Shown here piece by piece: positions 1-8,517 of a stretch of 64,000 bases of DNA. Where the stretch lies: assembly GCA_020697375.1 (NCBI GenBank), contig JAJFBJ010000001.1:62001-126000 (forward strand), in the 5' to 3' direction. The DNA comes from Nitrospira sp. (GTDB taxonomy: Bacteria; Nitrospirota; Nitrospiria; Nitrospirales; Nitrospiraceae). The translations under genes and the position numbers were made by a program. How positions within the stretch are numbered: position 1 is the stretch's first letter; each line of letters begins with the position of its first letter. The notes under the pieces are model-generated. The model was given only the letters and a program-made list of their open reading frames with translations, was not told the DNA's origin and made no database searches.

Positions 1-207
1 TTCATCGAACCCGCCAAGATGGCTTGGATCGGAGAGGGCTTCAAGCCGCGCTTCTTCCGATTTTGGAGCGGCAAACCTCGACATGAGCCGTTCCATGTCG
101 AGACTTTGGCAGTGGCTGCAGGTCTGTTGCGGGAGTGTATTGACGCTCAGGACTAACCGACTGGTCCGCTTGTTACATTGCCGGCAGCGATATTCATAGA
201 TGGGCAT
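1..207 (-). CDS. FmdB-type zinc-ribbon regulatory protein (partial)
   Basis: The reading frame starts with ATG at 207 and runs off the left edge of the window, so only 69 codons are visible. The N-terminus MPIYEYRCRQC followed by a second CxxC (TCSHC, near residue 35) is the hallmark of the FmdB/CxxC_CXXC_SSSS small zinc-ribbon family. Its role is uncertain; family members are linked to regulation of amidase/formamidase genes. The gene begins 2 nt after the comF stop codon, so the two are almost certainly cotranscribed. The antisense reading of the same DNA has an open frame but no family signature. Confidence 0.8.
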   Translation of the reverse strand, partial: MPIYEYRCRQCNKRTSRLVLSVNTLPQQTCSHCQSLDMERLMSRFAAPKSEEARLEALSDPSHLGGFDE

Positions 208-209
208 GG

Positions 210-1004
210 TTACACTCTCAGTTCTGATCGTCGAAAGGCAGGCTGTGGCAGCGACACGTCCGTAACCATGCCGGCCTCAAGCGAACGGGCGAGCGCGAGC
301 ACTTGGACGTCTTGCGCGCCGGACTCGCGCAAGATTCTCGCACATTCATTCACGGTCGCGCCGGTGGTGAACACATCGTCGATAAGTAGAATGCTTTTGC
401 CCTTAATCTCCGCAGGGCTGCGGAGGGCGAAAGCCTTGCGAAGATTGTGAAGCCGAGCCGAGCGCGGAAGCGTGGTTTGCGGATCGGTATCGAGGAGGCG
501 GATTAAGTTCCGAAAGGATACCGGCCGGCACAAGACGGCGCCGACGCGATCGGCGAGGAGCAAAGACTGATTGAACTCCCTCCTGCGCAGGCGATTGGGG
601 TGAAGAGGGACGGGCATGAGCAGGTCTGCATCCAGGTGCGCGGGAAGAGCGCGGGAGAGCAACAGACCGAGCGGGTTTGCCAACGACACTTTCCCTCGAT
701 ATTTGAACAATGCTATGGCGTCTTGAAGCGGAGGAGAGTAGGCATATGCAGCCCAGACCTGTGTATAGTGCGGCTTACGGGTCCGGCAGTCATGACATTC
801 GTGAGTCGGACTAAAGACCGTGGAGAAAGATGATGCGAAGGGATGATGGCATCGTGAACAAGACGGCCCTTGAAGCGGTCGAATCATTGCCCAGCATTGG
901 CGGCAAAAAAATGGAGTGGGATCGTCCGTGAGAGGTTGCCCGCAAACGGTGCAATCTGAGGGAAGCAACAGCCGCGAGACCTGTCGAAGAATGCCGGATA
1001 TCAC
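210..1004 (-). CDS. comF: ComF family phosphoribosyltransferase-like protein
   Basis: 264-aa ComF homologue, related to proteins that assist DNA uptake in competent bacteria and with a phosphoribosyltransferase fold. An N-terminal zinc-binding part carries CTVC, CRQC, CSRC and CHDC pairs, and the C-terminal half has the PRPP-loop motif ILLIDDVFTTGATV. I chose the GTG at 1004: a TTGACA-17-TACAAA promoter at 1059-1087 lies inside the longer frame that opens at 1193, so starts upstream of it are unlikely. The fmdB-like gene follows 2 nt after the stop. No other competence gene is in the window, so a role in DNA uptake is unproven; family membership is clear. Confidence 0.88.
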   Translation of the reverse strand: MISGILRQVSRLLLPSDCTVCGQPLTDDPTPFFCRQCWAMIRPLQGPSCSRCHHPFASSFSTVFSPTHECHDCRTRKPHYTQVWAAYAYSPPLQDAIALFKYRGKVSLANPLGLLLSRALPAHLDADLLMPVPLHPNRLRRREFNQSLLLADRVGAVLCRPVSFRNLIRLLDTDPQTTLPRSARLHNLRKAFALRSPAEIKGKSILLIDDVFTTGATVNECARILRESGAQDVQVLALARSLEAGMVTDVSLPQPAFRRSELRV

Positions 1005-1058
1005 TGGGGCAGACCTTTTCGCGCACCTGCGGTGAAAGTCGCGTCTTCTTGTCTCGGC

Positions 1059-1087
1059 TTTGTACGAAAAACCCGGCAGCCTGTCAA
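1059..1087 (-). promoter_or_regulatory. Sigma-70 type promoter of comF
   Basis: Read on the minus strand this is TTGACA (1082-1087), a 17-nt spacer and TACAAA (1059-1064). It would start transcription near 1052, about 48 nt before the GTG chosen for comF. Confidence 0.55.
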
Positions 1088-1217
1088 GGTTGTAGGGGGT
1101 AAACCGGGTATGGTATAGGACCATTCCGCCTGCATGGGAGGATGCCACGAGGCTTCGACCGAACCGACAACCGCCTGCCGAGGTGTTCTTCATACTTCAC
1201 AGCCAGCTGTTCCCATC

Positions 1218-1925
1218 ATGATGCAAAACCTTGCCCAAACCTTGGTGACGGTGCGGAACCTTTCGAAAGAGTATCACCGGGGACCCACGTCGCTGTATGC
1301 GTTGCAGGAGGTGACTCTCGACGTGAAACCGGGAGATTTCTGCGCCCTGGTGGGACCGAGCGGATGTGGGAAGAGCACGCTTCTCAATCTGATCGGCGGA
1401 TTGGATCAGCCAACTTCCGGCACCATCATGATTGAAAATCAGCCCATGACCCATGCAAGCGCCATGGAGTGGACTCGCCTCCGGCGCGAGGTGATCGGGA
1501 TCGTCTTTCAGGCCTTTCATCTCATTCCCGGTCTGACGGTGACAGAGAATGTAGCCTTGCCGCTCTTACTCAAAGGTGAGCAGGGAAATGTGGTGGCGGA
1601 ACGGGTCGATGAGGTATTGCGGTCCGTAGGCATGGATACTCGCCGTTCGCATCGACCGGGAGAGCTGTCCGGCGGAGAACAACAGCGTGTCGCCATTGCC
1701 CGCGCCATCGCGCATGATCCCAAGCTTATCTTGGCCGATGAACCGACGGGAAATCTCGATTCCAAACAGGGCGCCGATATCATCAAACTATTCCGCGCGC
1801 TCCCGCAACGCTTCGGTCATTCGATCATGCTGGTCACGCATAGCGAATCTGCAGCAAGAGCCGCCGACTATGTCTGGCATATGGAGGATGGCCGTCTCGT
1901 GGATTGCACAAGGCCGGGAGCCTAG
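1218..1925 (+). CDS. ABC transporter ATP-binding protein, YbbA/LolD type
   Basis: 235-aa ATPase of a type VII (MacB/LolCDE/YbbAP) ABC transporter. It has Walker [10 protein letters not shown], the signature LSGGEQQR, Walker [13 protein letters not shown] and the switch histidine in LVTHS. Two adjacent ATGs (1218, 1221) fit the family N-terminus; an ATG at 1134 would add 28 residues unlike the family. The likely partner is the large FtsX-type permease at 3334-5991, although pyrD and a minus-strand regulator gene lie between them. The substrate is unknown. Family alternatives are the LolD, YbbA and MacB ATPase domains; the permease architecture favours YbbA. Confidence 0.9.
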   Translation: MMQNLAQTLVTVRNLSKEYHRGPTSLYALQEVTLDVKPGDFCALVGPSGCGKSTLLNLIGGLDQPTSGTIMIENQPMTHASAMEWTRLRREVIGIVFQAFHLIPGLTVTENVALPLLLKGEQGNVVAERVDEVLRSVGMDTRRSHRPGELSGGEQQRVAIARAIAHDPKLILADEPTGNLDSKQGADIIKLFRALPQRFGHSIMLVTHSESAARAADYVWHMEDGRLVDCTRPGA

Positions 1926-1939
1926 GAGAAAGGATCAGC

Positions 1940-2866
1940 ATGGATCTCAGCGTTTCCATTGCGGGGGTGAAGTTTCCAACTTGTTTCATGAATGCGTCCG
2001 GGGCGCTCTGCGTAACGCGCGAGGAATTGCATGCGCTCGGTCGTTCCCGGGCAGGAGCCATTGTGACCAAATCGATGACGCTTGCGCCCAGGGCGGGGAA
2101 TCCGGAACCGCGCTATTACGGGTTTCCGGGTGGATCGATCAATTCAATGGGCCTGCCGAATCTCGGGTATCAAGCTTATGCGGAACTCATTCCCGAGTTG
2201 ACCCGATATGGGAAGCCGGTGATCGCCAGTATCGCGGGTTTGTGCGAGGATGACTTCCTCACCATGGCGCGAACTCTCAATGAGGCGCGGCCGGATCTGA
2301 TTGAAATCAACCTGTCCTGTCCGAACATTCCCGGAAAACCGCAGATTGCCTATGATGCGGCTGATTCGGAACGGCTCCTCAAGCGGCTGCGACCTCTCAT
2401 TACGGTTCCCATGGGAGTGAAGCTCCCGCCCTATTTCGACCCGGCGCACCATGCCGTCATGGCCGAGGTGATCCGGCGGACCGGTGTGGATTATCTGAAC
2501 CTCATCAATTCCGTCGGAAATGGACTCGTCATAGATCCCAAGCATGAAACGGCCGTGATCAAGCCGAAAGGGGGATTCGGAGGATTGGGAGGGGCGCTGA
2601 TCAAACCGGTCGCGCTCGCCAACGTGCGGGCGTTCTGGAAACTGCTCGACGGGCGCGTCCCGATCATCGGCACCGGGGGGATCGCGCAGGGAATGGACGC
2701 GTACGAGCACATACTCTGCGGCGCGTCGGCTGTTCAAGTGGGAACGCTCTTGGTTGAAGAAGGATTGGCGGTGTTTGAAAGGTTGGAACGTGAATTGGAG
2801 ACGGAACTCGCCATGAAAGGTCTGCAATCGCTTTCTGAATGCTGCGGGAAATTGAAGGAATTGTAG
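1940..2866 (+). CDS. pyrD: Dihydroorotate dehydrogenase, class 1A-like
   Basis: 308-aa cytosolic FMN enzyme that oxidises dihydroorotate to orotate in pyrimidine synthesis. The start at 1940 follows the ribosome-binding site AGGAGAAAGG. The catalytic-base region INLSCPNIPGKPQ (Cys127) and the segments GVKLPPYFD, VIKPKGGFGG and LANVRAF match class 1A enzymes such as Lactococcus PyrDA, which work as homodimers and use fumarate. No pyrK-like subunit gene is beside it, which agrees with class 1A rather than 1B. It follows the ABC ATPase gene by 14 nt and is probably cotranscribed with it. Confidence 0.93.
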   Translation: MDLSVSIAGVKFPTCFMNASGALCVTREELHALGRSRAGAIVTKSMTLAPRAGNPEPRYYGFPGGSINSMGLPNLGYQAYAELIPELTRYGKPVIASIAGLCEDDFLTMARTLNEARPDLIEINLSCPNIPGKPQIAYDAADSERLLKRLRPLITVPMGVKLPPYFDPAHHAVMAEVIRRTGVDYLNLINSVGNGLVIDPKHETAVIKPKGGFGGLGGALIKPVALANVRAFWKLLDGRVPIIGTGGIAQGMDAYEHILCGASAVQVGTLLVEEGLAVFERLERELETELAMKGLQSLSECCGKLKEL

Positions 2867-2907
2867 CGTTGTTGCCGAGAGTCCGTCTGTGGAAACTCCG
2901 GTCGAGT

Positions 2908-3240
2908 TTATTTGAAGGCGAAGTTTTTAGGAAGGAAGCCGTGCTGCAGCGCTTGACGAAGTAATTGCGCGACGTTACGGACCTTCAACCGCCGCATCAA
3001 ATTAAATCGGTGTACTTCAACCGTTCGCACGCTGATCGCCAGTCGACGGGCAATATCGCGATTGGTATTGCCTTGGGACACCAATTTCAGGATCTCTTTC
3101 TGACGAGGCGTCAATCCGTCTGATCGTTTGCCGGTTGGTTTGGGCGGTGGAGAGGCCTTTATCGTTCGCGCGGCCTTGGTCTTGGCGGGCTTGATCGACT
3201 TGGCGGACTTTTTCAGCTGAGCTCGTTTGCGTATTGTCAT
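2908..3240 (-). CDS. Small LuxR/GerE-type DNA-binding protein
   Basis: 110-aa protein. Roughly the first 45 residues are Lys/Ala/Pro-rich and look disordered and DNA-affine. The rest is a complete GerE helix-turn-helix (LTPRQKEILKLVSQG, then DIARRLAISVRTVEVHR). No receiver or ligand-binding domain is present. The ATG at 3240 was chosen because the promoter at 3272-3300 excludes the longer frame. It lies convergent to pyrD and divergent from the YbbP-like permease gene, so that transporter or itself are plausible targets (inference). Confidence 0.82.
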   Translation of the reverse strand: MTIRKRAQLKKSAKSIKPAKTKAARTIKASPPPKPTGKRSDGLTPRQKEILKLVSQGNTNRDIARRLAISVRTVEVHRFNLMRRLKVRNVAQLLRQALQHGFLPKNFAFK

Positions 3241-3271
3241 GGATTTTGTGTCCCAAATTCTACTGTTAGTA

Positions 3272-3300
3272 ATCCTAGCATACCTGTGTGAATCTGTAAA
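3272..3300 (-). promoter_or_regulatory. Promoter of the LuxR-type gene
   Basis: On the minus strand: TTTACA (3295-3300), a 17-nt spacer and TAGGAT (3272-3277), with TGC directly before the -10 (extended -10). Predicted start is near 3265, 25 nt before the ATG at 3240. Confidence 0.55.
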
Positions 3301-3333
3301 AACAATGATAGGAGCTCCGTTCGGGAAGGGTTC

Positions 3334-5991
3334 ATGATGTCGCTGCCTCCCACAGCGTTTATTGCGGTCTGCGCTCGTCTCGGATGGGCTCATTTATCCC
3401 TGCATCCTGGCCGTACGCTCCTCACGATCATCGGAGTCGGATTGGGGGTTGCGGCAACGATTGCCGTCCAAACCGCCAATGTAGATGTCCTTCGATCTTT
3501 TGAGGAATCGGTACTCACCGTGGCCGGGCCTGTCACGCTGGAAGTCTCGGGAGGGGAGGCGGGGATCGATGAGCGCCTGATTGCCGAGGTTCGGAATATT
3601 GCCGGAGTGGAATCGGCCCGTCCCATGGTTGAAGTCGGCGTTCGTGTGGCCCAAGCGGGGGGGCATCATCAGTCGTTCCTTATTCTCGGAGTGGATTTAT
3701 TGGATGAATTGAACTCGATGCGAGGCCGTATCCCCGCTACGCTGGAGGCGATTGAACGATCAGATGATGAACAGCGGCTTGAACGGTTACTGGCCCCCAA
3801 CGGTCTGTTGGTGGGTCAAGCTATCGCGTCGACAATGGCCATTGGGGCAGGGAGCGAGCTGATCCTTGAGGTCGGTGGGCTCGAGGTCCCGGTCGTGACG
3901 ACAGCGGTCATGGAGCGCCAGGTTGGGGGTCCATCGGCCTGGGATCATATGGCCGTCATGGACATTGCGGCGGCTCAACAGTCCTTCGGCAGGATCGGTC
4001 GTCTGGACCGGATCGATGTCCTCACGCAGCCTGATGCAGAGGTTTCGCAGGTGGCAACGGCGATCCAACGGATCCTGCCTCCGGCTGTCTCGGTGGGCCG
4101 TCCGATTCAGCGCAGCCGGCAGGTGGAATCCATGGTCGGCGCCTTTCAACTGAACCTATCGGTGCTCAGCATGGTAGGCCTGCTGGTCGGCATATTTTTG
4201 ATCTACAACACCATGTCCTTTACCGTGACGCAACGGCGGCGGGAAGTAGGAATCCTGCGGGCCATCGGCATGTCGGAGGCCATGGTCGCAGGTCTGTTTC
4301 TCGCGGAAGCCGGGGTGCTTGGTCTGGCAGGAGGAATAGTAGGGGGAGGACTTGGAATGGCGTTGGGAAACGTGCTCGTCGGATTGGTCGGCCGGACCAT
4401 CCATGATCTCTATGCATCGCTGGGAAACATGCCGCAGGCATTCGGTTTGCCGTCCGGTTCCGGCCGGCTGCTGATCCAAGCAATGGTGATCGGCAGCGGG
4501 GTTTCCATGTTCGGAGCCCTCGGGCCCAGTCTGGATGCCGGTCGAACCATCCTGGTCGCGGCCCTCGCCCCAGGCGAATATGATGTCGCGCAACGGGTTC
4601 GCGCCGCGTCGCTTGGGATCACGGGAGTTACGTTTCTCATCATCGCGCTGGGATGCGTCTTCGCCGGACCGGTCGGCGGGGTGCCGTTCTTCGGGTACCT
4701 CGCGACGTTTTGCGTGCTCGCCGGGCTTTCCTGTTTAGTCCCAATCCTCCTGCAGCTACTCTGCCGCACGCGTGAGTTGGCAACCACTTCTCAATCCTCT
4801 ACCCTGGGCGGCGCCATCCGTCACATTGCGCGCGAGCAAACCACGCGGGGAATAGGGCGCAATGCTGTCACCGTGTCCGCGTTTCTCGTCGGGGTGGCCA
4901 TCATGGTCGGTGTGATGGTGATGATTCGGAGTTTTCGCGATACGGTCGAAATGTGGATCGATCAGACCGTCATGGCGGATTTCATCGTAGCGCCGGCAGG
5001 GTGGCCTCATGTCCAACAAGGCGGGACTTTGAGTAACACTCTTCCTTCCGCCTGGCGAACCGAATTGGCCGCCACAGAGCATGTGACGGCCGTCGATGCC
5101 TACAGGGATGTTCGCATTGAGCTGCAGGGACGTCCGGTTGCGCTGGTGTCCCGGGATCTGGCGCTCCATGCCGCACGAAGCCGATATCTCTTTACGGAAG
5201 GGGAATCGCCGGCCATCCTGGCTCGTGCCGCAGCCGGGGAAGGGGCCATTGTTTCGGAAGTGCTAGCCAATCATCTGCATGCGACCAGGGAGAGCCGATT
5301 GTCGGTGATGACGCCTGCGGGAGAGAAATCCGTGGCTGTTCTGGGGATATTTTTCGACTATGCGACGGATGGCGGAAAAATCGTCATTGACCAATCTTTA
5401 TATCGACGGTGGTGGAACGACGACGAGGTCACCCTGTTTCCCGTTTATGCCGCGCCGGACGCCGATCCCGAGCGCACTCGAAGCGCCATTCTTGAAACGC
5501 TGAGGCAGAAGTCACCCGGCGGCCTTTTGCCGACGGTGCTCAGCAATGGAGAATTGCGACGGGAAATTCTCATTATTTTCGACCGGACCTTCACGCTGAC
5601 CTATGTCCTGGAGGGCATCGCAGTCATTATCGCCATGCTGGGTATCATCAATACGCTGGTCACCTCCGTCGTGGAGCGGCGCCGCGAGTTGGCGACACTT
5701 CAAGCGATCGGCGGCAGCCGTCGGCAGATTACCGCCCTGATTCTGTGGGAGGCCGGGTACCTCGGTCTGCTGGGAACGACGATGGGACTGCTCGGTGGGC
5801 TGGCCCTCGCGTGGATTCTCATTCGGGTCATCAATCGCCAATCGTTCGGCTGGACGATCCAGGCCTCATGGCCGCTTGGCCTTATGGCGCAAGTTGCCGC
5901 CATGGCGCTGATTGCATCGCTCGTCGCCGGGTTCTGGCCTGCCCGCTGGGCCGCCAGGCAACCGCTGATAGAGGGATTGCGCTATGAATGA
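3334..5991 (+). CDS. ABC transporter permease, duplicated FtsX/MacB core (YbbP-like)
   Basis: 885-aa inner-membrane permease with two MacB-core/FtsX repeats. Repeat 1 has an N-terminal helix (about residues 30-45), a periplasmic domain and three helices from about 270. Two further helices follow around 430-485. Repeat 2 starts near 505 and ends in three helices, with the conserved VVERRRELATLQAIGGS coupling segment; its counterpart in repeat 1 is TQRRREVGILRAIGMS. Length and duplication fit the YbbP family of type VII transporters, which extract lipids or hydrophobic compounds from the inner membrane. A GGGAAGGG element precedes the ATG at 3334. The last 10 nt overlap the convergent bioB. Confidence 0.9.
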   Translation: MMSLPPTAFIAVCARLGWAHLSLHPGRTLLTIIGVGLGVAATIAVQTANVDVLRSFEESVLTVAGPVTLEVSGGEAGIDERLIAEVRNIAGVESARPMVEVGVRVAQAGGHHQSFLILGVDLLDELNSMRGRIPATLEAIERSDDEQRLERLLAPNGLLVGQAIASTMAIGAGSELILEVGGLEVPVVTTAVMERQVGGPSAWDHMAVMDIAAAQQSFGRIGRLDRIDVLTQPDAEVSQVATAIQRILPPAVSVGRPIQRSRQVESMVGAFQLNLSVLSMVGLLVGIFLIYNTMSFTVTQRRREVGILRAIGMSEAMVAGLFLAEAGVLGLAGGIVGGGLGMALGNVLVGLVGRTIHDLYASLGNMPQAFGLPSGSGRLLIQAMVIGSGVSMFGALGPSLDAGRTILVAALAPGEYDVAQRVRAASLGITGVTFLIIALGCVFAGPVGGVPFFGYLATFCVLAGLSCLVPILLQLLCRTRELATTSQSSTLGGAIRHIAREQTTRGIGRNAVTVSAFLVGVAIMVGVMVMIRSFRDTVEMWIDQTVMADFIVAPAGWPHVQQGGTLSNTLPSAWRTELAATEHVTAVDAYRDVRIELQGRPVALVSRDLALHAARSRYLFTEGESPAILARAAAGEGAIVSEVLANHLHATRESRLSVMTPAGEKSVAVLGIFFDYATDGGKIVIDQSLYRRWWNDDEVTLFPVYAAPDADPERTRSAILETLRQKSPGGLLPTVLSNGELRREILIIFDRTFTLTYVLEGIAVIIAMLGIINTLVTSVVERRRELATLQAIGGSRRQITALILWEAGYLGLLGTTMGLLGGLALAWILIRVINRQSFGWTIQASWPLGLMAQVAAMALIASLVAGFWPARWAARQPLIEGLRYE

Positions 5992-7016
5992 AGGCCGACG
6001 GCGGGCTGAGTGGTCTGCCGTGATTCCTCTGTCGCCGGGACAGCATCCGCCTGAATGGTAAAGCCAAGGTCTTCGATCATTCGCCAAACCTCCGGGGCAG
6101 GCTGACCCGGCGTTGTGAGGTATCCGTTCACGAACACCGAATCCGCCGGATACAGAGCAAGAGGCTGCAGGCTGCGCAGGTTGTGTTCGCGCCCGCCGGC
6201 GATACGAATTTCTGTCCGCGGATGGAGGAAGCGAAAAAGGCACAGCGCCTTGAGGCACCGTTGCGGCGTGAGGGTATCGCAATGCTCCAACGGCGTGCCG
6301 GAAGCAGGGTGGAGGGTATTGATCGGGATCGAATCAGGTTTGACCTCACGAAGCGCCAAAGCCAGATCGATCAAGTCATCGTCTCCTTCCCCCATGCCGA
6401 CGATACCACCCGAACAAATTTCAAGTCCCGCGGTCCTGGCATTCCGAATCGTTGCCAACCGGTCTTGAAAGGTGTGCGTGGTGCAGATCGAGGGGTGATA
6501 GGCCTCGCTCGTGTTCAAATTGTGATTGACCCTGTCGACGCCGGCGGCTTTCAAGTCCTTCGCCTGGCGTTCGCTGAGCAGCCCCAGGGAACAGCAGATT
6601 TGAATCGGTACTTCCTGCTTGATGGAGCGAACAGCCGAGGCGATGTCGGCAACCTCTCGATCCAACGGGCTGCGCCCACTGATGACGATGCAATACCGTT
6701 GTGCCTTTGCTGCGGCAGCCCGTCGCGCGCCTGTCACCATCTGGTCCTGTGGCAGCAAGCCATAGCGTTCGATCGGGGCCGTCGAGACGGCGGATTGTGA
6801 GCAATAGTGACAGTCTTCCTGGCAGGCGCCGCTCTTGGCGTTCATCAACATCTGCAGGCGAACCGTGGTGCCGAAGTACCGTTCTCGGACTCGGAAGGCG
6901 GCCTGTAAAAGGTCGAGCAGGTTCGAGTCCGCGGTTTGCAATACGGCGAGGCATTCCTCCCGGGTAAGCAGATCGTCGCGCAAGGCCTTGTCGGCCAGGA
7001 TTTTGAAATCAGTCAT
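5982..7016 (-). CDS. bioB: Biotin synthase
   Basis: 344-aa radical-SAM enzyme inserting sulfur into dethiobiotin. The SAM cluster motif CQEDCHYC gives Cys65, Cys69 and Cys72, preceded by NAKSGA. The [2Fe-2S] ligand region QICCSLG, the NHNLNTSEAYH segment and IRIAGGRE are all present. A GAGGAG ribosome-binding site lies just before the ATG at 7016. No other biotin gene is nearby. The 3' end overlaps the convergent permease gene by 10 nt. Family assignment is secure. Confidence 0.96.
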   Translation of the reverse strand: MTDFKILADKALRDDLLTREECLAVLQTADSNLLDLLQAAFRVRERYFGTTVRLQMLMNAKSGACQEDCHYCSQSAVSTAPIERYGLLPQDQMVTGARRAAAAKAQRYCIVISGRSPLDREVADIASAVRSIKQEVPIQICCSLGLLSERQAKDLKAAGVDRVNHNLNTSEAYHPSICTTHTFQDRLATIRNARTAGLEICSGGIVGMGEGDDDLIDLALALREVKPDSIPINTLHPASGTPLEHCDTLTPQRCLKALCLFRFLHPRTEIRIAGGREHNLRSLQPLALYPADSVFVNGYLTTPGQPAPEVWRMIEDLGFTIQADAVPATEESRQTTQPAVGLHS

Positions 7017-7115
7017 GCAGGCTACTCCTCGAAGAGACGGGCCAGAATCCGGTGCTCGATCCGCATATGCTGAGCAAGGGCCTATCTGCAGAAAGAAAAA
7101 ATGGCGGGAGGAACC

Positions 7116-8516
7116 CTACACGGTTTCAAATGGAGATGCAATGCCTTGATAGGGGATCGCGCGGATAAGCGCAGGCTGGCTATCCCGATCGGTATCAGGC
7201 TTGCTGGCATCTCGCCAGGGGAGCGCGACATAGGTATTCCATCGGCCGCATCTCCGGCAGCGCCCCGACCACTCCGCTATTTCATGATGGCATTGGCTGC
7301 AGAGATAGGGCACCACCACACGCTTCCTGAATCCAAGGGCTTTCTTAAGCTCCATCACGGCTTCATCCATCTGCTGTTTTCGAAGATGCAGATTGGCCAT
7401 GATCTTATGGTAGTCGACAAGCTGTTCCTGGGTTCCGTCGAGCGTGGAAAGCACGTCGTACGCTTCATCGACCATTTCCAGCCGGTAGTAGAGCTTCCCG
7501 AGATAGAACTGGATCGCCGCGTTGTGAGGATCCTGCTGGAGTGCTTCTTGATAGACGCGAAGAATTTCGTCGGGCTCTCCCAATTCGAGAAAGAGTTCTT
7601 CCAATCGGTGGAGAATGATGACGTTTCGGGTTTTCGCATAGATCTTCTTGAGAATTTCCACTGCGTTCTTGGTCTTGCCCTCACGCACCAGGATTTCCCC
7701 GAGCCCTATGTAGGCCGGCAAAAATGTGCGGTCTTTCTTGATGGCGCCTCTGAAATATCGGCGCGCCTTGTCCGGGTGTCCGCGTTCCAGGAGTTGCCTG
7801 CCCACCTCATACATGCAGCCGACCAACAAATTGGCTTCGGCCCGCCGTTCGCTTTCGGGTAAGTTTGCTTGGGCCAGCCGGTGCTGGATCTCGAGCGCAT
7901 CGCTCCACTTTTCAAGACGGATATGGAGGTCGCGCTTACGGATCAAGGCCATCAGATTATCCGGCTCAATGCGAAGGATATCCTGCAGGGTTTGAAGCGC
8001 TTCCTCATAACGCCGCGCTCCTTCCAGGTCCTTGGCCAATTCGAGCAGGACCTCCACATTTCGGTCCTCGATGCGGTGGGCTTGCTGATGGAGGCGGATC
8101 GCTTCGGCGAAGTTGCTTTCCGACCGATAGATATTGCCCAGCCACAGCAAGGAATCCGTCCGGTTCGGATCGATGACCAGGGCCCGCTCAAACAGGCTCA
8201 CGGCGTCTGCGGTGCGTTTCGACATGAAAGCGTGCGTGCCGTCCCTGTGTAGAGCATCGACCTTTTCCTTCCGCCGCACCAGCCGGTTGGTGCGCCAGTT
8301 TAGGAAGACATGGGAGGTTTCTTTGATCGTCACGAGAAGAGCGACCAGAATGGCACCTAAGGCCATCGAAAGCAGGACCAATGAGACGGGGCTCAGTTCG
8401 AAGAAAGTGTCCGGGCTGGTTCGGATGGAAACTGTGCCGGGGTTCAGTTCGCGAAAATAGCTATAGAGAAAGATGCCGAGGCTCACGATGAAGATCGTGA
8501 AGAGAAGCCGAAACAT
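7116..8516 (-). CDS. LapA-LapB-like fusion: two-helix membrane anchor, TPR array, zinc-ribbon tail
   Basis: 466-aa protein. Residues 1-70 hold two membrane helices (about 2-20 and 42-64) with a short NPGTVSI-containing segment between them, as in LapA/DUF1049. The middle (about 90-390) is a TPR array (for example DSLLWLGNIYRSESNFAEAI). The tail has a rubredoxin-like ribbon with Cys406, Cys409, Cys420 and Cys423, as in LapB/YciM. In Enterobacteria LapA and LapB are separate neighbours and LapB guides FtsH to LpxC to limit lipid A synthesis; here both modules sit in one chain. The ATG at 8516 overlaps nothing and follows the rsfS stop by 1 nt. A role in LPS control is inferred from architecture. 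Confidence 0.78.
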   Translation of the reverse strand: MFRLLFTIFIVSLGIFLYSYFRELNPGTVSIRTSPDTFFELSPVSLVLLSMALGAILVALLVTIKETSHVFLNWRTNRLVRRKEKVDALHRDGTHAFMSKRTADAVSLFERALVIDPNRTDSLLWLGNIYRSESNFAEAIRLHQQAHRIEDRNVEVLLELAKDLEGARRYEEALQTLQDILRIEPDNLMALIRKRDLHIRLEKWSDALEIQHRLAQANLPESERRAEANLLVGCMYEVGRQLLERGHPDKARRYFRGAIKKDRTFLPAYIGLGEILVREGKTKNAVEILKKIYAKTRNVIILHRLEELFLELGEPDEILRVYQEALQQDPHNAAIQFYLGKLYYRLEMVDEAYDVLSTLDGTQEQLVDYHKIMANLHLRKQQMDEAVMELKKALGFRKRVVVPYLCSQCHHEIAEWSGRCRRCGRWNTYVALPWRDASKPDTDRDSQPALIRAIPYQGIASPFETV

Positions 8517-8517
8517 G

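Noticed and set aside
210..1193. Longer 327-aa version of comF
   Set aside because: The added N-terminus spans a good promoter (1059-1087) and is not ComF-like.
2144..2827. 227-aa minus-strand open frame
   Set aside because: Antisense of pyrD; no recognisable motif.
6183..6800. 205-aa plus-strand open frame
   Set aside because: Antisense of bioB, whose radical-SAM motifs are clear.
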